DNA from: Desulfotomaculum copahuensis
Lineage (GTDB): Bacteria; Bacillota; Desulfotomaculia; Desulfotomaculales; Desulfovirgulaceae
Direction of reading: 5' to 3'
Assembly: GCF_001655685.1 (NCBI RefSeq)
Contig: NZ_LYVF01000137.1
Location: 124,001-188,000 of the forward strand
Length of the DNA: 64,000 bases
The notes under the pieces were generated by a model that did not search any database, was not told the origin of the DNA, and saw nothing but the letters and a program-made list of their open reading frames with translations. Position numbers and translations under genes: made by a program. This document shows positions 37,188 through 46,064 of the stretch, piece after piece. Numbering within the stretch: position 1 is the stretch's first letter; the number at the start of each line of letters is the position of its first letter.

Positions 37188-37449
37188 AACGGCATCACCA
37201 CTTAAGACAAAGTTTTTTCCGCGCTCAATTAACAAAAACCGGTATATATAATGAAGCCAAGCCAGGCAAGTCCGCCAACAGTGCTGACGCGTCAAAAACC
37301 GCTGCGAATTACTCGCCAAAGGACTTTGGCCTGTAATTTAAGCATTAATAATTTTTGCTTTATACCTTTAACACCTTATACAATGCATGTCCACGGTTCA
37401 TGCGTCAGCATTCCGCCAATAACAAGCATCCGGTGCAGACGGCCAGCGG
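37188..37449. other. jetC-jetD spacer
   Basis: A 262-nt AT-richer gap inside the jet operon. It contains a perfect palindrome TGACGCGTCA (37285-37294) and a minus-strand TATATA stretch near 37245 about 60 nt before jetD, which could be a promoter for jetD alone. No coding frame with an SD was seen. Confidence 0.45.
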
Positions 37450-40400
37450 CTAACCAGCCGCCGCTGCCGCTTCCGCCCGCACTCCGGCTGCAACTTCCTT
37501 GAACTGCTTGTAATCCTCAATCCAGCCATCCCGGCCGTCACGCATAACCAGTAAAGTGGTAGGCACGTAAGGACTGATGAACTCGCACTTATCAGTGGGA
37601 GCGGCAATGATGGCCTGCATACCCATCTCATTGATAAAGCGCAGGGAGTTTTCCATGCGGTCCATATCCATGCGGTTAAAGGCTTCGTCAAAAAGAATCA
37701 GCCGGATGCCGTCCCGGTCGGTCTTGGTCCGGTATAACTGGGCGAAGGAAGCCACAATGGCCACGTAAAACGGGGTCTGGGTCTCGCCGCCCGATTTCTC
37801 GCGGCAAACCCGGCTGAAGGTGGAGGTATCGCCATTGGCATGGGTGATCTTAATGTCGTAGTCCAGAAAGCTGCGGTAATCAGTATACTCGAAAATACTA
37901 TCGGGCAAATATTTGGGCGGCAGGTTGATGATCTTGTCGAACAGTTCGTCCAGCGCCTCCCGGTGCCGCTGTTGAAACATGCTGTCAAACAGGGACACCC
38001 CGCCCTCCACCATTTCCGTATCCTCCAGCATCTGGTAGAACCGGCGGTGTTTTTCCGCCGGGGTAACCAGGAAGCGGTATTTATCCCCGCCGAATGAAAT
38101 GTCCTTTAAGGCGTCATTCAAATAGTTGAATTCCACCCGGGCGTTTTCAATATTTTCCCGCAGTTTGTAAATAAAGTGCTCTTTGAATTCCTCTTCCGCC
38201 TCCCGCCTGGCCTGGCCGATTTTTTCCTCATAGGCGGGCAGTTCGCTTTCCGTCAGTTTTTTGTATTCCGCTTCCCATTCCTCGTGCTCTCCAGCCTCCA
38301 CCCGGCCGCCGAACTGATAGCGGTTGTTATATTCGGTCTTTAGAAGGATCAGGCCCTTTTCCTTGTTCAGGATCAGGGTTTCCATACTCTTGCGGTTATG
38401 GGCGAAGTTGGCTGCGATCTCCCGCGGTTGATGGTGGCGCAGTTCCCGGGCGTAACGCTTTTCCCCTTCGACGGTAAGTTGGGGATACAGGGCGCAAAAC
38501 TGCTCAAATGCTTCCCGCGCCCGGTCGTGTTCCATTTTCAGAGCGGTCCGTTCCCGCCCTTTTTGTTCCAGGGCGGTCTCCAATTCACCTTGCCGCCGGT
38601 TGTATTTTCCCACCCGGCCGTCCAGAGTATCAATTTCGAGCACCAGTTCTTCCAGTTTTTGCTTCAAGGCGGCGAAACCGGATGTGTCCACGCCGGCCAG
38701 TTCCCGCTCCTTTGCCGCCAGTTCCCGGCTGGCGGCGGCCAGCTCCGTCCACGTGTCCCGGTGCTCTTTCAGGAAAATATAACGTTCGTCACGGCCGCCG
38801 CAATCCCGGCTGATCGTCTCCAGCCCGGCCAGTTGGGGGAGCAGTTCACTGTGTATTGCGGCTATCTCGCGCAAGCGGGCTTCTTTGCGGGCGATCTGGC
38901 GGGTATAAGCCCGTTCCCCGATAAACGGTGTCTCGTAAACTTCAAACTTGATCTGACGGGCGGTATGGTTGCTGTATGTCATACAGGTGGCTGTGATCGA
39001 ACGGCGGTGGTTTTTTAATTCCTGTTCACCGGCGCACTTGATTATATCACCCATCAAATGGTGGATGTAGGCCAGGGCATAGCGGTTTTGAGAACGCACT
39101 TCTACCGCCAGTGAACCGGGTTCATAGCGGTTCAGGTATTTGAGCACCTGGCCGGTGTTCACCAGACCCACTCCGGAAAGACGCAGTTCCTTTTTGTGTT
39201 TTTCATAAACCGACAGGGCGTAGTCGAAATGCTCCGGCTCCACAATCAAATCAAAGCGGCGGGTGTTCAGCCACCCCTCCACCGCATCCTGCCATTTCTC
39301 ATCGGACACTTCCAGCAATTCGCAAAGCACCCGCGGCTCCACTTCCAAACCCTTGACCGCGCGGAACTTTTCCCGGATCAGATCACGCAGCCCGGTCACC
39401 TTGGGGTCGTAATTATGCCTTTTTTGGCGCAGGTTGGCCAACTCCTGCTGCAGCGTCCCCTCTTCCTGCGCCAGTTCCTTCAGCCGGCGGTTGATCTCCC
39501 AGATCTGCTCCTGCACCCTTTCCCGGATCAGGGCCAGGGATTCCCGGCCCCGGTCAATCAGGCGATCCAGGGCGGGCGGGGTTTCTTCACCCGTTGATGA
39601 ATCCGCCGCCGTAGCGGATGGCGGGGCCAGTCCATCCTTATCCGCCGACGGGAGTCGTGTCTTTTCATCCGTACCCGGAACCGTACCGCCGTCCGCCAGT
39701 TCCCGCAGCCCGGCCAGCAATTGCGTGAACAAATCACGCTCCGCCGGAGCGATCAATTCGCCGGCCGCTTTTTCCAACAGACGTTCCAGCACCAGGCATT
39801 CTTCCCGGGCGGTTTGGGCAACTCTGCGGCCGGCGGCGGAGAGTTCCTTCCGACGCCCCTTGAGCTCCTCAATTTCCTTTTGCAGGCTTTGTACCAGTTG
39901 AAAAGTGGTATTGGCCGCCAGGGCGTCCCGGTAGGAACGCTCTTCCTCCCGGCAGCGTTTAAGCTTCTCCTTGACCCCTTCCAGCGCCTGTGCCAGCCGG
40001 ACCAGTTCTTCTTCCAATGCCCGGGCGCCGTCCAGGTTGGCCTGCAGTTCCGCCGCCGCGCCGTCTTTGCCCGCCCGTAAAATCAGGTAGTCCTGCATCA
40101 GCGCCCGCTCCCGGTCCCGCCGGATCTCCAGGTATTTTTCCCGGATGTTTTCCAGGGCGGCAATCTTTTCCCCGGTCTGGACCGCCAGATCGCTGTATTC
40201 CTTGTAGCGCAAAAGGTTTTCGCGCATGATATCGATGTTGATCTGTTTTTCCTCCAGCACATATGAATAGACAAACTGGCGAATGTCGGTGATTGGTTTG
40301 AATGAAATGGCCTTGACCAGCAGGGAGAAAAAACGCTCGCCCAGGGAGCCCAGTTTCTGCCGGAGGTCGGCTTGGTATTTTTCCACTGAAGTGTAAATAA

Positions 40401-40887
40401 TGGCCCGCCGCTCCCGCACCACTGTCCGGAAATCACGAATGTTCCGGGTGCGCCGGCCGGACAGGAAAAGATCGTCCTCCAGCCGGCAGTCCTCGATTTT
40501 AAAGAAGCGGCTCTCGTAGGTGGCGTCGTCGGCGTAGGAGTCAATGACCGCCCCCAGAAGAAAGTGCTTGCGCTTTATGTCGTCGTAGAACTCCAAAACC
40601 ACGTAGGAAGTGATGTCCCCCAGTTGTTCGTATTTCCGCCCGTTCTCGCTGTCCCGGCCCGTCTTGCAGCGCACATAGCCCAAAAGATCGCGCCGGGTCT
40701 CGTCAAAGGCGGAAACATTGAACCGGATCCGTCGCAAATCGGCCACTAACACGTACTGCAGGGCGTCTAAAATGGTGGACTTGCCGCTGCCGTTGTCCCC
40801 GGTGATCAAGGTGCTGCCCTGGATGCGGATGGTTTCATCGACAAAATAGTGCCAGTTGATCAGGCGTATACCGGTCAGTTCTTTCAT
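37450..40887 (-). CDS. jetC: JetC, SMC-like ATPase of Wadjet
   Basis: An 1145-residue SMC/MukB-type ATPase. Walker A is TGDNGSGKSTIL (~residues 28-39), the ABC signature SGGET is near residue 1030, and Walker B is LILFDEAFNRMD near 1062. Between them are long charged coiled coils interrupted by a hinge-like region (~490-640). It is the loop-extruding motor of Wadjet, working with JetA (kleisin) and JetB (KITE). Its ATG overlaps the jetB stop by 4 nt. The tail ends in an Ala-rich stretch (RAEAAAAAG). Confidence 0.96.
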   Translation of the reverse strand: MKELTGIRLINWHYFVDETIRIQGSTLITGDNGSGKSTILDALQYVLVADLRRIRFNVSAFDETRRDLLGYVRCKTGRDSENGRKYEQLGDITSYVVLEFYDDIKRKHFLLGAVIDSYADDATYESRFFKIEDCRLEDDLFLSGRRTRNIRDFRTVVRERRAIIYTSVEKYQADLRQKLGSLGERFFSLLVKAISFKPITDIRQFVYSYVLEEKQINIDIMRENLLRYKEYSDLAVQTGEKIAALENIREKYLEIRRDRERALMQDYLILRAGKDGAAAELQANLDGARALEEELVRLAQALEGVKEKLKRCREEERSYRDALAANTTFQLVQSLQKEIEELKGRRKELSAAGRRVAQTAREECLVLERLLEKAAGELIAPAERDLFTQLLAGLRELADGGTVPGTDEKTRLPSADKDGLAPPSATAADSSTGEETPPALDRLIDRGRESLALIRERVQEQIWEINRRLKELAQEEGTLQQELANLRQKRHNYDPKVTGLRDLIREKFRAVKGLEVEPRVLCELLEVSDEKWQDAVEGWLNTRRFDLIVEPEHFDYALSVYEKHKKELRLSGVGLVNTGQVLKYLNRYEPGSLAVEVRSQNRYALAYIHHLMGDIIKCAGEQELKNHRRSITATCMTYSNHTARQIKFEVYETPFIGERAYTRQIARKEARLREIAAIHSELLPQLAGLETISRDCGGRDERYIFLKEHRDTWTELAAASRELAAKERELAGVDTSGFAALKQKLEELVLEIDTLDGRVGKYNRRQGELETALEQKGRERTALKMEHDRAREAFEQFCALYPQLTVEGEKRYARELRHHQPREIAANFAHNRKSMETLILNKEKGLILLKTEYNNRYQFGGRVEAGEHEEWEAEYKKLTESELPAYEEKIGQARREAEEEFKEHFIYKLRENIENARVEFNYLNDALKDISFGGDKYRFLVTPAEKHRRFYQMLEDTEMVEGGVSLFDSMFQQRHREALDELFDKIINLPPKYLPDSIFEYTDYRSFLDYDIKITHANGDTSTFSRVCREKSGGETQTPFYVAIVASFAQLYRTKTDRDGIRLILFDEAFNRMDMDRMENSLRFINEMGMQAIIAAPTDKCEFISPYVPTTLLVMRDGRDGWIEDYKQFKEVAAGVRAEAAAAAG

Positions 40888-41543
40888 GGTACCAACTCCG
40901 TTTCCGTCCCAGTTCCTGCTTGTTGCTCAACTTGTGCCCTGTCTTCTGGCTCTTCCCCGCCATCATGCCGGTAGGTATCCAGCTTTTCGTAAACCTGCCG
41001 GATGTCCTCCACCCGCAGGGCAAAAAGGATGGTGGGAAAAACCTCCAGCCGGCAGTCCGGATCAGTGACCTCCCCGTCCAGCACACGGAGGATGTTGAAA
41101 CGTTTGAGCAAACCGACGGTCTCCCGCAGGGTCTTTTTGTCAATTGGCCGGTTGCGTATTTTCAAGGCGGTATATTTATCCTGAATTTCCCGCACGGTAA
41201 CCATGATGTTTTCCGTCAGATTGATCTGACGCCGTTTTTCTTCGTAGCAAAGGCGCAGGATCAGTATAATGATGCTCTCTTCCAGCTTCAGACGCAGCCG
41301 GTTGTAGGCGAACTCGCTGTAAACCCGGTAGATTCCGAAAGCACGGTCCCCCTCCAGGTTCCAGCCGCCCAACTTTAAATAGTCGCGCAACAAATCCTCG
41401 TGCCGTTCAGTGAAGTAATAGTCCCGGCGGTTGTCCTCATTCTTCCGGGTGATGAAAGTGCACGCCAGCAGGCGGTTGACCACCCGCGTAAATTCCTCCT
41501 GCTCCGCCGGGGAAAAGCGGTTCAACTGTTCCAACAGTTCCAT
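40884..41543 (-). CDS. jetB: JetB, Wadjet KITE subunit (DUF4194)
   Basis: 219 residues with the DUF4194 pattern of winged-helix segments (LNRFSPAEQEEFTRVVNRLL, YRVYSEFAYNRLRLKLEESI, KKTLRETVGLLKRFNILRVL). KITE proteins bind the kleisin JetA and the SMC heads. The charged C-terminal ~25 residues are probably disordered. It is separated from jetA by 7 nt and overlaps jetC by 4 nt, giving a tight coupled operon. Confidence 0.94.
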   Translation of the reverse strand: MELLEQLNRFSPAEQEEFTRVVNRLLACTFITRKNEDNRRDYYFTERHEDLLRDYLKLGGWNLEGDRAFGIYRVYSEFAYNRLRLKLEESIIILILRLCYEEKRRQINLTENIMVTVREIQDKYTALKIRNRPIDKKTLRETVGLLKRFNILRVLDGEVTDPDCRLEVFPTILFALRVEDIRQVYEKLDTYRHDGGEEPEDRAQVEQQAGTGTETELVP

Positions 41544-41550
41544 GGCTACC

Positions 41551-42975
41551 TCACTTCCGTTTCAGGCGTAGATCCTTGAATTCGAAACTGCCGCCGGCGG
41601 CGGTCACCCGGGGCCTGTCTTTGCGCTCCACCCGGTAGCTTACCCGGCGCGACCGGCTGTAGGCGGAAGCGTAGACCAGCTTGATGAAATCATCCATTTC
41701 CGCAATACCCAGTTCCCGGGCGTAAATTTCCTCCCGCCCGGCCAGTTTGCCCATTATCCAGGCGTTGATTTTTTCCCTGGTCATACGCCTTTCCAACCGC
41801 TGCTGAAAGTGACGCAGACGTTCCTGCCGGCGGGCGGGATCAACCGTTTCCAGTTCGTGCACCTCTTGCGGCTGGTGGTGCCGGACCGCTTCCCGGCCGG
41901 TATAAAGGGAATCCGTGCTGAGAAATTCCTGGGTAAAGAAGCCAAACAGCCCACTCAGTCCGGCGGGTAACTGTTCATCGGGGCGTTTGCCCCCACTGGT
42001 GCGCTGTTCAGCCAGAAATTTCAATATTTCCGTCAACTGACCCTCCGTGTCCCGGCTGCTGTTGAGGATGTATTTCAACTGCTGGAAGGAGGCGTTGGCG
42101 TAACGGGCATTGCGCCGATCGATTTCCTCCAGTAAATCGTCCAGACCGGTATACGCCTGGCGGATATAATCCAGACTGCGGTAGATCCCCTGCCGGGCGG
42201 CGGACAGATCCGGATAGCGTTCCCGCTGCACTTCCAGGTTGGCCGCCCGGTCCACCCAGACCGGATCGCCGTACCACTGGTTCAGACGGGCCACGATTTT
42301 CGGCCGGTAACGGGATACATTGTCCGAAGTTTTCAAGCGGTGGTAGCTTTGATCGATAATTTCCGTCATGTAATCCTGAAAGTGAATTTTCAAAATCTCC
42401 CGCGGTTCTTTTTCCGCCAGCACCCGTTCAATATAACGCTTGATGTTGTGATTCAATGATTTTAATCCGTTGATCAGCTGTTCGGTCTGCTCATAAGCCT
42501 TTTCCAGCGCCAGATTGCCCTGGCGATCGGCTTCCGGAGCATGCAACAGGGTATAGGTAGCATAGACAAAACCCTGGTATTCCACCTGCCGGTGGCGGCG
42601 GATCTTGTCCAGTACATCCAAAATTTTAATGGCGTAATCGGGCAGGCTGATATACTGTACGTAATTGCTGTAAACCTCGCCGGCCAGCCAGCCGGTGCTT
42701 TCCAGCTTGCGCAGGATAAAAGCGGCCCGGTCACGGGAGCCGGCAGGCGTATCCAGGGACTCCTCCCAGATTTCATCGGCCAGCGCCTGCTCGAAAAACT
42801 GGTCCTTCTGCTCCATATAATCAACGATCAGATCGATGACCACATCCCGTTCCATGCCGAAAGTGGTCAACTGGTACTGGTCGTAGATGCGGAATAAAAT
42901 AGCCGCGTAATCTTCCTTCAAGCGACTGGACAGGACGGAAAAAAGCCGCTCCGGGATCACGGCAAAAAGATTCAC
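41551..42975 (-). CDS. jetA: JetA, Wadjet kleisin subunit (DUF5716 type)
   Basis: 474 residues from a GTG at 42975 preceded by GGGGGGTG; this gives NLFAVIPERLFSVLSSRLKEDY, the usual JetA opening. The 39 extra residues of the longer frame are not family-like. Helical throughout, it bridges the JetC heads as a kleisin. The DUF5716-like JetA together with a DUF4194 JetB points to a type II Wadjet rather than type I (which has DUF3375); the type call is from memory of the families. It is the first gene of the operon. Confidence 0.92.
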   Translation of the reverse strand: MNLFAVIPERLFSVLSSRLKEDYAAILFRIYDQYQLTTFGMERDVVIDLIVDYMEQKDQFFEQALADEIWEESLDTPAGSRDRAAFILRKLESTGWLAGEVYSNYVQYISLPDYAIKILDVLDKIRRHRQVEYQGFVYATYTLLHAPEADRQGNLALEKAYEQTEQLINGLKSLNHNIKRYIERVLAEKEPREILKIHFQDYMTEIIDQSYHRLKTSDNVSRYRPKIVARLNQWYGDPVWVDRAANLEVQRERYPDLSAARQGIYRSLDYIRQAYTGLDDLLEEIDRRNARYANASFQQLKYILNSSRDTEGQLTEILKFLAEQRTSGGKRPDEQLPAGLSGLFGFFTQEFLSTDSLYTGREAVRHHQPQEVHELETVDPARRQERLRHFQQRLERRMTREKINAWIMGKLAGREEIYARELGIAEMDDFIKLVYASAYSRSRRVSYRVERKDRPRVTAAGGSFEFKDLRLKRK

Positions 42976-43143
42976 CGTCACACCCCCCGGAAATTCTTTA
43001 ATCAGTGTATATTCGCCAGGTAACGGCAAATATCCTCTTACCAAAAACCACTTGCCGGCTACTTCACACTTTACCTCAAGTCCGCCGGTCATGTCGCTGC
43101 TGGTTTTGATTGATCAGAAAGCCTTGCAGCACCATGCGATTAT

Positions 43144-43485
43144 TTATCTGTCCTGTTTTTGCCCCTGGTTCAGGTCCAACCCCTGCATGCGAAACAATCT
43201 TGCGGCATTAAAAATCTGCAGGATATATACCTTCCCTTGACGGACGGTGTAAACAATCCGGTAATTTTTGTGGATTATTTCCCGAATCAAAGGCTGCCCC
43301 ACCTCAGGCACAATGCGGCCCATCTCTGGAAAATCCGGTAACCGGCGGCATACTGCAAGCAGTTCATCTATAAACCGGACGGCGTTTTGAGCACTGTGCC
43401 GGGCAATATATTCTACAATTTCCTGAATATCCAGGGCCACCTGTTTGGTAAGAAAGAATTTTTTATCCGGCATTTTACTTGCCAT
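43144..43485 (-). CDS. RelE/ParE family toxin
   Basis: A 113-residue RelE/ParE-fold protein with typical parts: TKQVALDIQEIVEYIARHS (helical hairpin), VCRRLPDFPEMGRIVPEVG, REIIHKNYRIVYTVRQGKVYIL (beta sheet) and a C-terminal basic FNAARLFR. Toxins of this fold inhibit either mRNA translation or gyrase; the ParE branch fits better by length. It overlaps the antitoxin gene by 11 nt. It ends 168 nt before jetA, so readthrough into the jet operon is possible. Confidence 0.9.
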   Translation of the reverse strand: MASKMPDKKFFLTKQVALDIQEIVEYIARHSAQNAVRFIDELLAVCRRLPDFPEMGRIVPEVGQPLIREIIHKNYRIVYTVRQGKVYILQIFNAARLFRMQGLDLNQGQKQDR

Positions 43486-43762
43486 CGTCCACCCGATTCT
43501 TTAACGATTGAAAGAATTTCTCACCATTAACAACACTGCCCGCATCCAGGTCACGCATGCCGGCAACCAGTCCTGTTAAAAAGCGCAGTTCTTCCTGCTT
43601 GCGCTGGTATTCTTCCACCGATTCAAGCACCGCTGCCGGCCTGCCGTGCTGGGTTAAAATAATCGTCCGGCGATTTTTTTTCAAGTCTTCGATTATTTCG
43701 GAAGTTTTGGCACGAAATTCTGTTACCGGCTGGATGTCAGTTGTTAGATCAAATGACTCCAT
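43475..43762 (-). CDS. Phd/YefM family antitoxin
   Basis: 95 residues from an ATG at 43762 with GGGGGC 8 nt upstream. The N-terminal DNA-binding part contains TDIQPVTEFRAKTSEIIEDL and NRRTIILTQHGRPAAVLES, characteristic of Phd/YefM; the C-terminal part should wrap and neutralise the downstream toxin. Such antitoxins repress their own operon. Confidence 0.92.
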   Translation of the reverse strand: MESFDLTTDIQPVTEFRAKTSEIIEDLKKNRRTIILTQHGRPAAVLESVEEYQRKQEELRFLTGLVAGMRDLDAGSVVNGEKFFQSLKNRVDDGK

Positions 43763-43867
43763 AATCATCAGCCCCCATAAAGGCATTATTACATTAATTA
43801 TAATGACGTGAAAACGACCTGTCAAAGAGCATTTAAGATTGGCTTAAAGAACTTTATTCAACCAAAA

Positions 43868-44596
43868 TCATGTTGAATAAAGCATCAAACGTCGGCCGTT
43901 TTTCCTCAGCCAGGCGCGGCGCTCCTTGTAATCCGGGCACGCCTCCGCCACCAGCGCTCAGAAGCGTTTGGAATGATTGGGCTCAAGCAAATGCATGAGC
44001 TCGTGAATGATCACATAGTCCAGCACCGGCACCGGCGCCATGATCAAACGTCAGTTGAAGTTTAAATTTTTCCGCCCGGAACAGCTTCCCCAGCGTGTTT
44101 TCTGGTCTTTGATGAAAACCCTGTTAAAGGAACGGTTTAGCTTTTGGTTCAAGGTGCCAATCCGTTCGTGAATTAAATTACGGGCCAGGTAACGATACCA
44201 TTGTTCCAGGACCAGGACGGCGTTTACCTTTGCCCCCTCAGGCATGGTCACAATGATCTTTCCGTTTTCCACCACTACATTATAAGCGGCTCCCTTTTCG
44301 AGCCTGTTTTCCACCGCATATTCCCGTCCCTGGTATAAAACCCCCCGGTTGTCTTGTTGCCGGTTGAAAGACATACGGGAGAGATAATCCAACTTGTCCA
44401 GCACCCAGTGCTGTTTTTCCCGGATAATGCCCTCCAGGCCGCCCGGGTCGAAACCCCTGGGAATAATGATTTCCAGGCCGTTTTCCACTCCCACCTGAAG
44501 GCGTACATTTTTGGCCCTGCTGCTCACTCTGAACGTATACGTTACTTCCCTGCCCGCCAGGCTGATCGAACTCCGCCGGCATTCACATGGAGGCAT
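43868..44596 (-). pseudogene. YgjP-like zinc metallopeptidase (DUF45), two in-frame TGA codons
   Basis: The frame from 44596 to 43868 spans 243 codons and encodes a YgjP/DUF45 protein: RAKNVRLQVGVENGLEIIIP, KTRWGSCSGRKNLNFN, the zinc motif HELMHL followed by EPNHSKRF. Two TGA codons interrupt it, one after NLNFN and one after HSKRF; both stand where the family has Trp (NxxWRLI and RFW), so each is a single TGG-to-TGA change with the frame otherwise kept. The zinc motif lies beyond the first stop, so no active peptidase can be made. Other genes here use TGA as stop, so recoding is unlikely. Confidence 0.85.
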
Positions 44597-44612
44597 TCAA
44601 GAACATCTCTTA

Positions 44613-44783
44613 TCAATAACTGGTTGGCAAATATCTCCGCTCCATTATGGACTTTTCCAAATCCTGTTTCCCCTCATGGGGAACCGCCATAAACGACACC
44701 CCCGGCGGCAAAATCCTCGGCAGGAATATTTCCAAAAACTCCTTTAATGAAGGCTCTTCCAATAAAAAAACAATCTTTTTCAT
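44613..44783 (-). pseudogene. DUF4276 family protein, N-terminal fragment
   Basis: 56 codons beginning MKKIVFLLEEPSLKEFLEIF and continuing PHEGKQDLEKSI, the opening of DUF4276 proteins, which normally run ~200 residues. After about residue 45 the sequence diverges and stops, next to the YgjP-like pseudogene, so a deletion removed the rest. Its ATG overlaps the stop of the AAA ATPase fragment (ATGA), keeping the usual two-gene arrangement. Confidence 0.75.
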
Positions 44784-45073
44784 CGCGGACCGGCTCCTTC
44801 GAAAAAACCCTGTTTCCACAAAGCTCCCGGCAAATCGCCTTCTTTAACGAGACGCCTGACAAGTTCATTTTCAGATGCCCGCTGAACTATACTGAAACCA
44901 TTTTTCTTCGTAAGCCAAAACAGCTCCGAAATATCCACGCCATTGATAAAATCAGGTGAATGAGTGGAAATAAAAACCTGTCCGCCACTTTCGCTGTAAT
45001 TACGGAATTCTTCCGCCAATTCACGCAACAATTCCGGATGTAATTGATTTTCAGGTTCTTCTATACATATCAA
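44780..45073 (-). pseudogene. AAA ATPase (AAA_21 type), C-terminal fragment
   Basis: 97 codons with Walker B ICIEEPENQLHPELL and the switch region VFISTHSPDFING, ending in the C-terminal part of an ABC/SMC-like ATPase. Walker A and the whole N-terminal half are missing; upstream the same frame reads FPHPHPL for a few more codons and then meets a stop near 45100-45115. It is the ruined first gene of an ATPase-DUF4276 pair, a combination of the kind found in defence islands. Confidence 0.8.
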
Positions 45074-45410
45074 GGGATGGGGATGCGGAAATTTTTGGAA
45101 CTGCCCCAGCCCTTTTCAAAAAGCCAGACAAATTTTAACAATTAGGCGGGTTGTTGATAGTTTTTAACTTTGACGTGACCTTGACGAGGAATGGCAGTAA
45201 ATAAATTATGTATTACGGGGAATCAAGTATTGTGTCCTGATAACAGAAAACTTTCCGATATTCTGCTACAACAGGGAAGGATTATTAAAAATAAACGCGA
45301 AAAATTAAACCGGGTTTGCAATCCTGCCGGAAAAACAATCGGCATCTTCTGGAAGCAAACGGGCCTGTCAAAGGATAAAATATAGCCGCTGATAAGGGGT
45401 GTTATACTAA

Positions 45411-46058
45411 TTGGGCTGGAAGTTCTGGGGAAAGAATAAAAAACCCATTGATGTCCTTGCTGCTATTTTGCCGGAACAGCTGCAACGTATGGATAAAACA
45501 TTAAATGCGCTTCATGACCGGGCAACAAGAAACAACGATCAACTGTCTGAAGTCGCCGCACAGATGAACAAGATTGCCCGCATGCTGTATAAAACTGGTC
45601 AGGAAACACATACCGGAATAAAACAACTGAACACCGGTCTGGAAGCCCTTCAGCAGTGGCAGGCCACCCATGATATTGATGCAGCCGGTTTTTCTTTGTT
45701 AAAACACCAGGTGGAACACCTGGTCGCCATGCTCATCCGGTGGCTGGACGACATCGACATGATCCGGAACAGGCTTGAAACAGACGGGCAGAACCACTGG
45801 CGTCATCTGCTGGAACAGTGGACTGAACAAATATTGGCCGCCCTGGCTGAAACCGGCATTCAGGAGATAAACATTTTGGGGAGCAGTTTTAATCCGCAAC
45901 TGGCCGAAGCCATCGGCGCAGTGGAAATGCCCCCGGATGAAGGACAGGATGTTTATCCTCCCTACGCGGTGGTGGAAGTAGTAAGACGCGGTTACATAAC
46001 CAGCGAGGGGCGGTTATTAAGAAAAGCACAGGTCATTACGATCAAGGAGGATAATTAG
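45411..46058 (+). CDS. Divergent GrpE-like nucleotide exchange factor
   Basis: 215 residues from a TTG at 45411 with AAGGGGTG 9 nt upstream. The first ~130 residues are helical and suited to a long coiled-coil dimer; the last ~70 (PPDEGQDVYPPYAVVEVVRRGYI... LRKAQVITI) match the GrpE beta domain that opens the Hsp70 nucleotide cleft. Overall similarity to housekeeping GrpE is low. It lies 6 nt before the dnaK-like gene, so the three-gene set 45.4-49.2 kb is a private chaperone operon. Confidence 0.8.
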   Translation: MGWKFWGKNKKPIDVLAAILPEQLQRMDKTLNALHDRATRNNDQLSEVAAQMNKIARMLYKTGQETHTGIKQLNTGLEALQQWQATHDIDAAGFSLLKHQVEHLVAMLIRWLDDIDMIRNRLETDGQNHWRHLLEQWTEQILAALAETGIQEINILGSSFNPQLAEAIGAVEMPPDEGQDVYPPYAVVEVVRRGYITSEGRLLRKAQVITIKEDN

Positions 46059-46064
46059 CCCGGC

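Noticed and set aside
43868-44596. Programmed UGA read-through or UGA=Trp code
   Set aside because: Many intact genes in the window end with TGA, so a general code change is excluded; simple decay is the better explanation unless reads show an assembly error.
45191-45385. 64-residue plus-strand frame before the grpE-like gene
   Set aside because: GAGG is too close to its ATG, no family is recognised, and it lies in a decayed region; probably chance.
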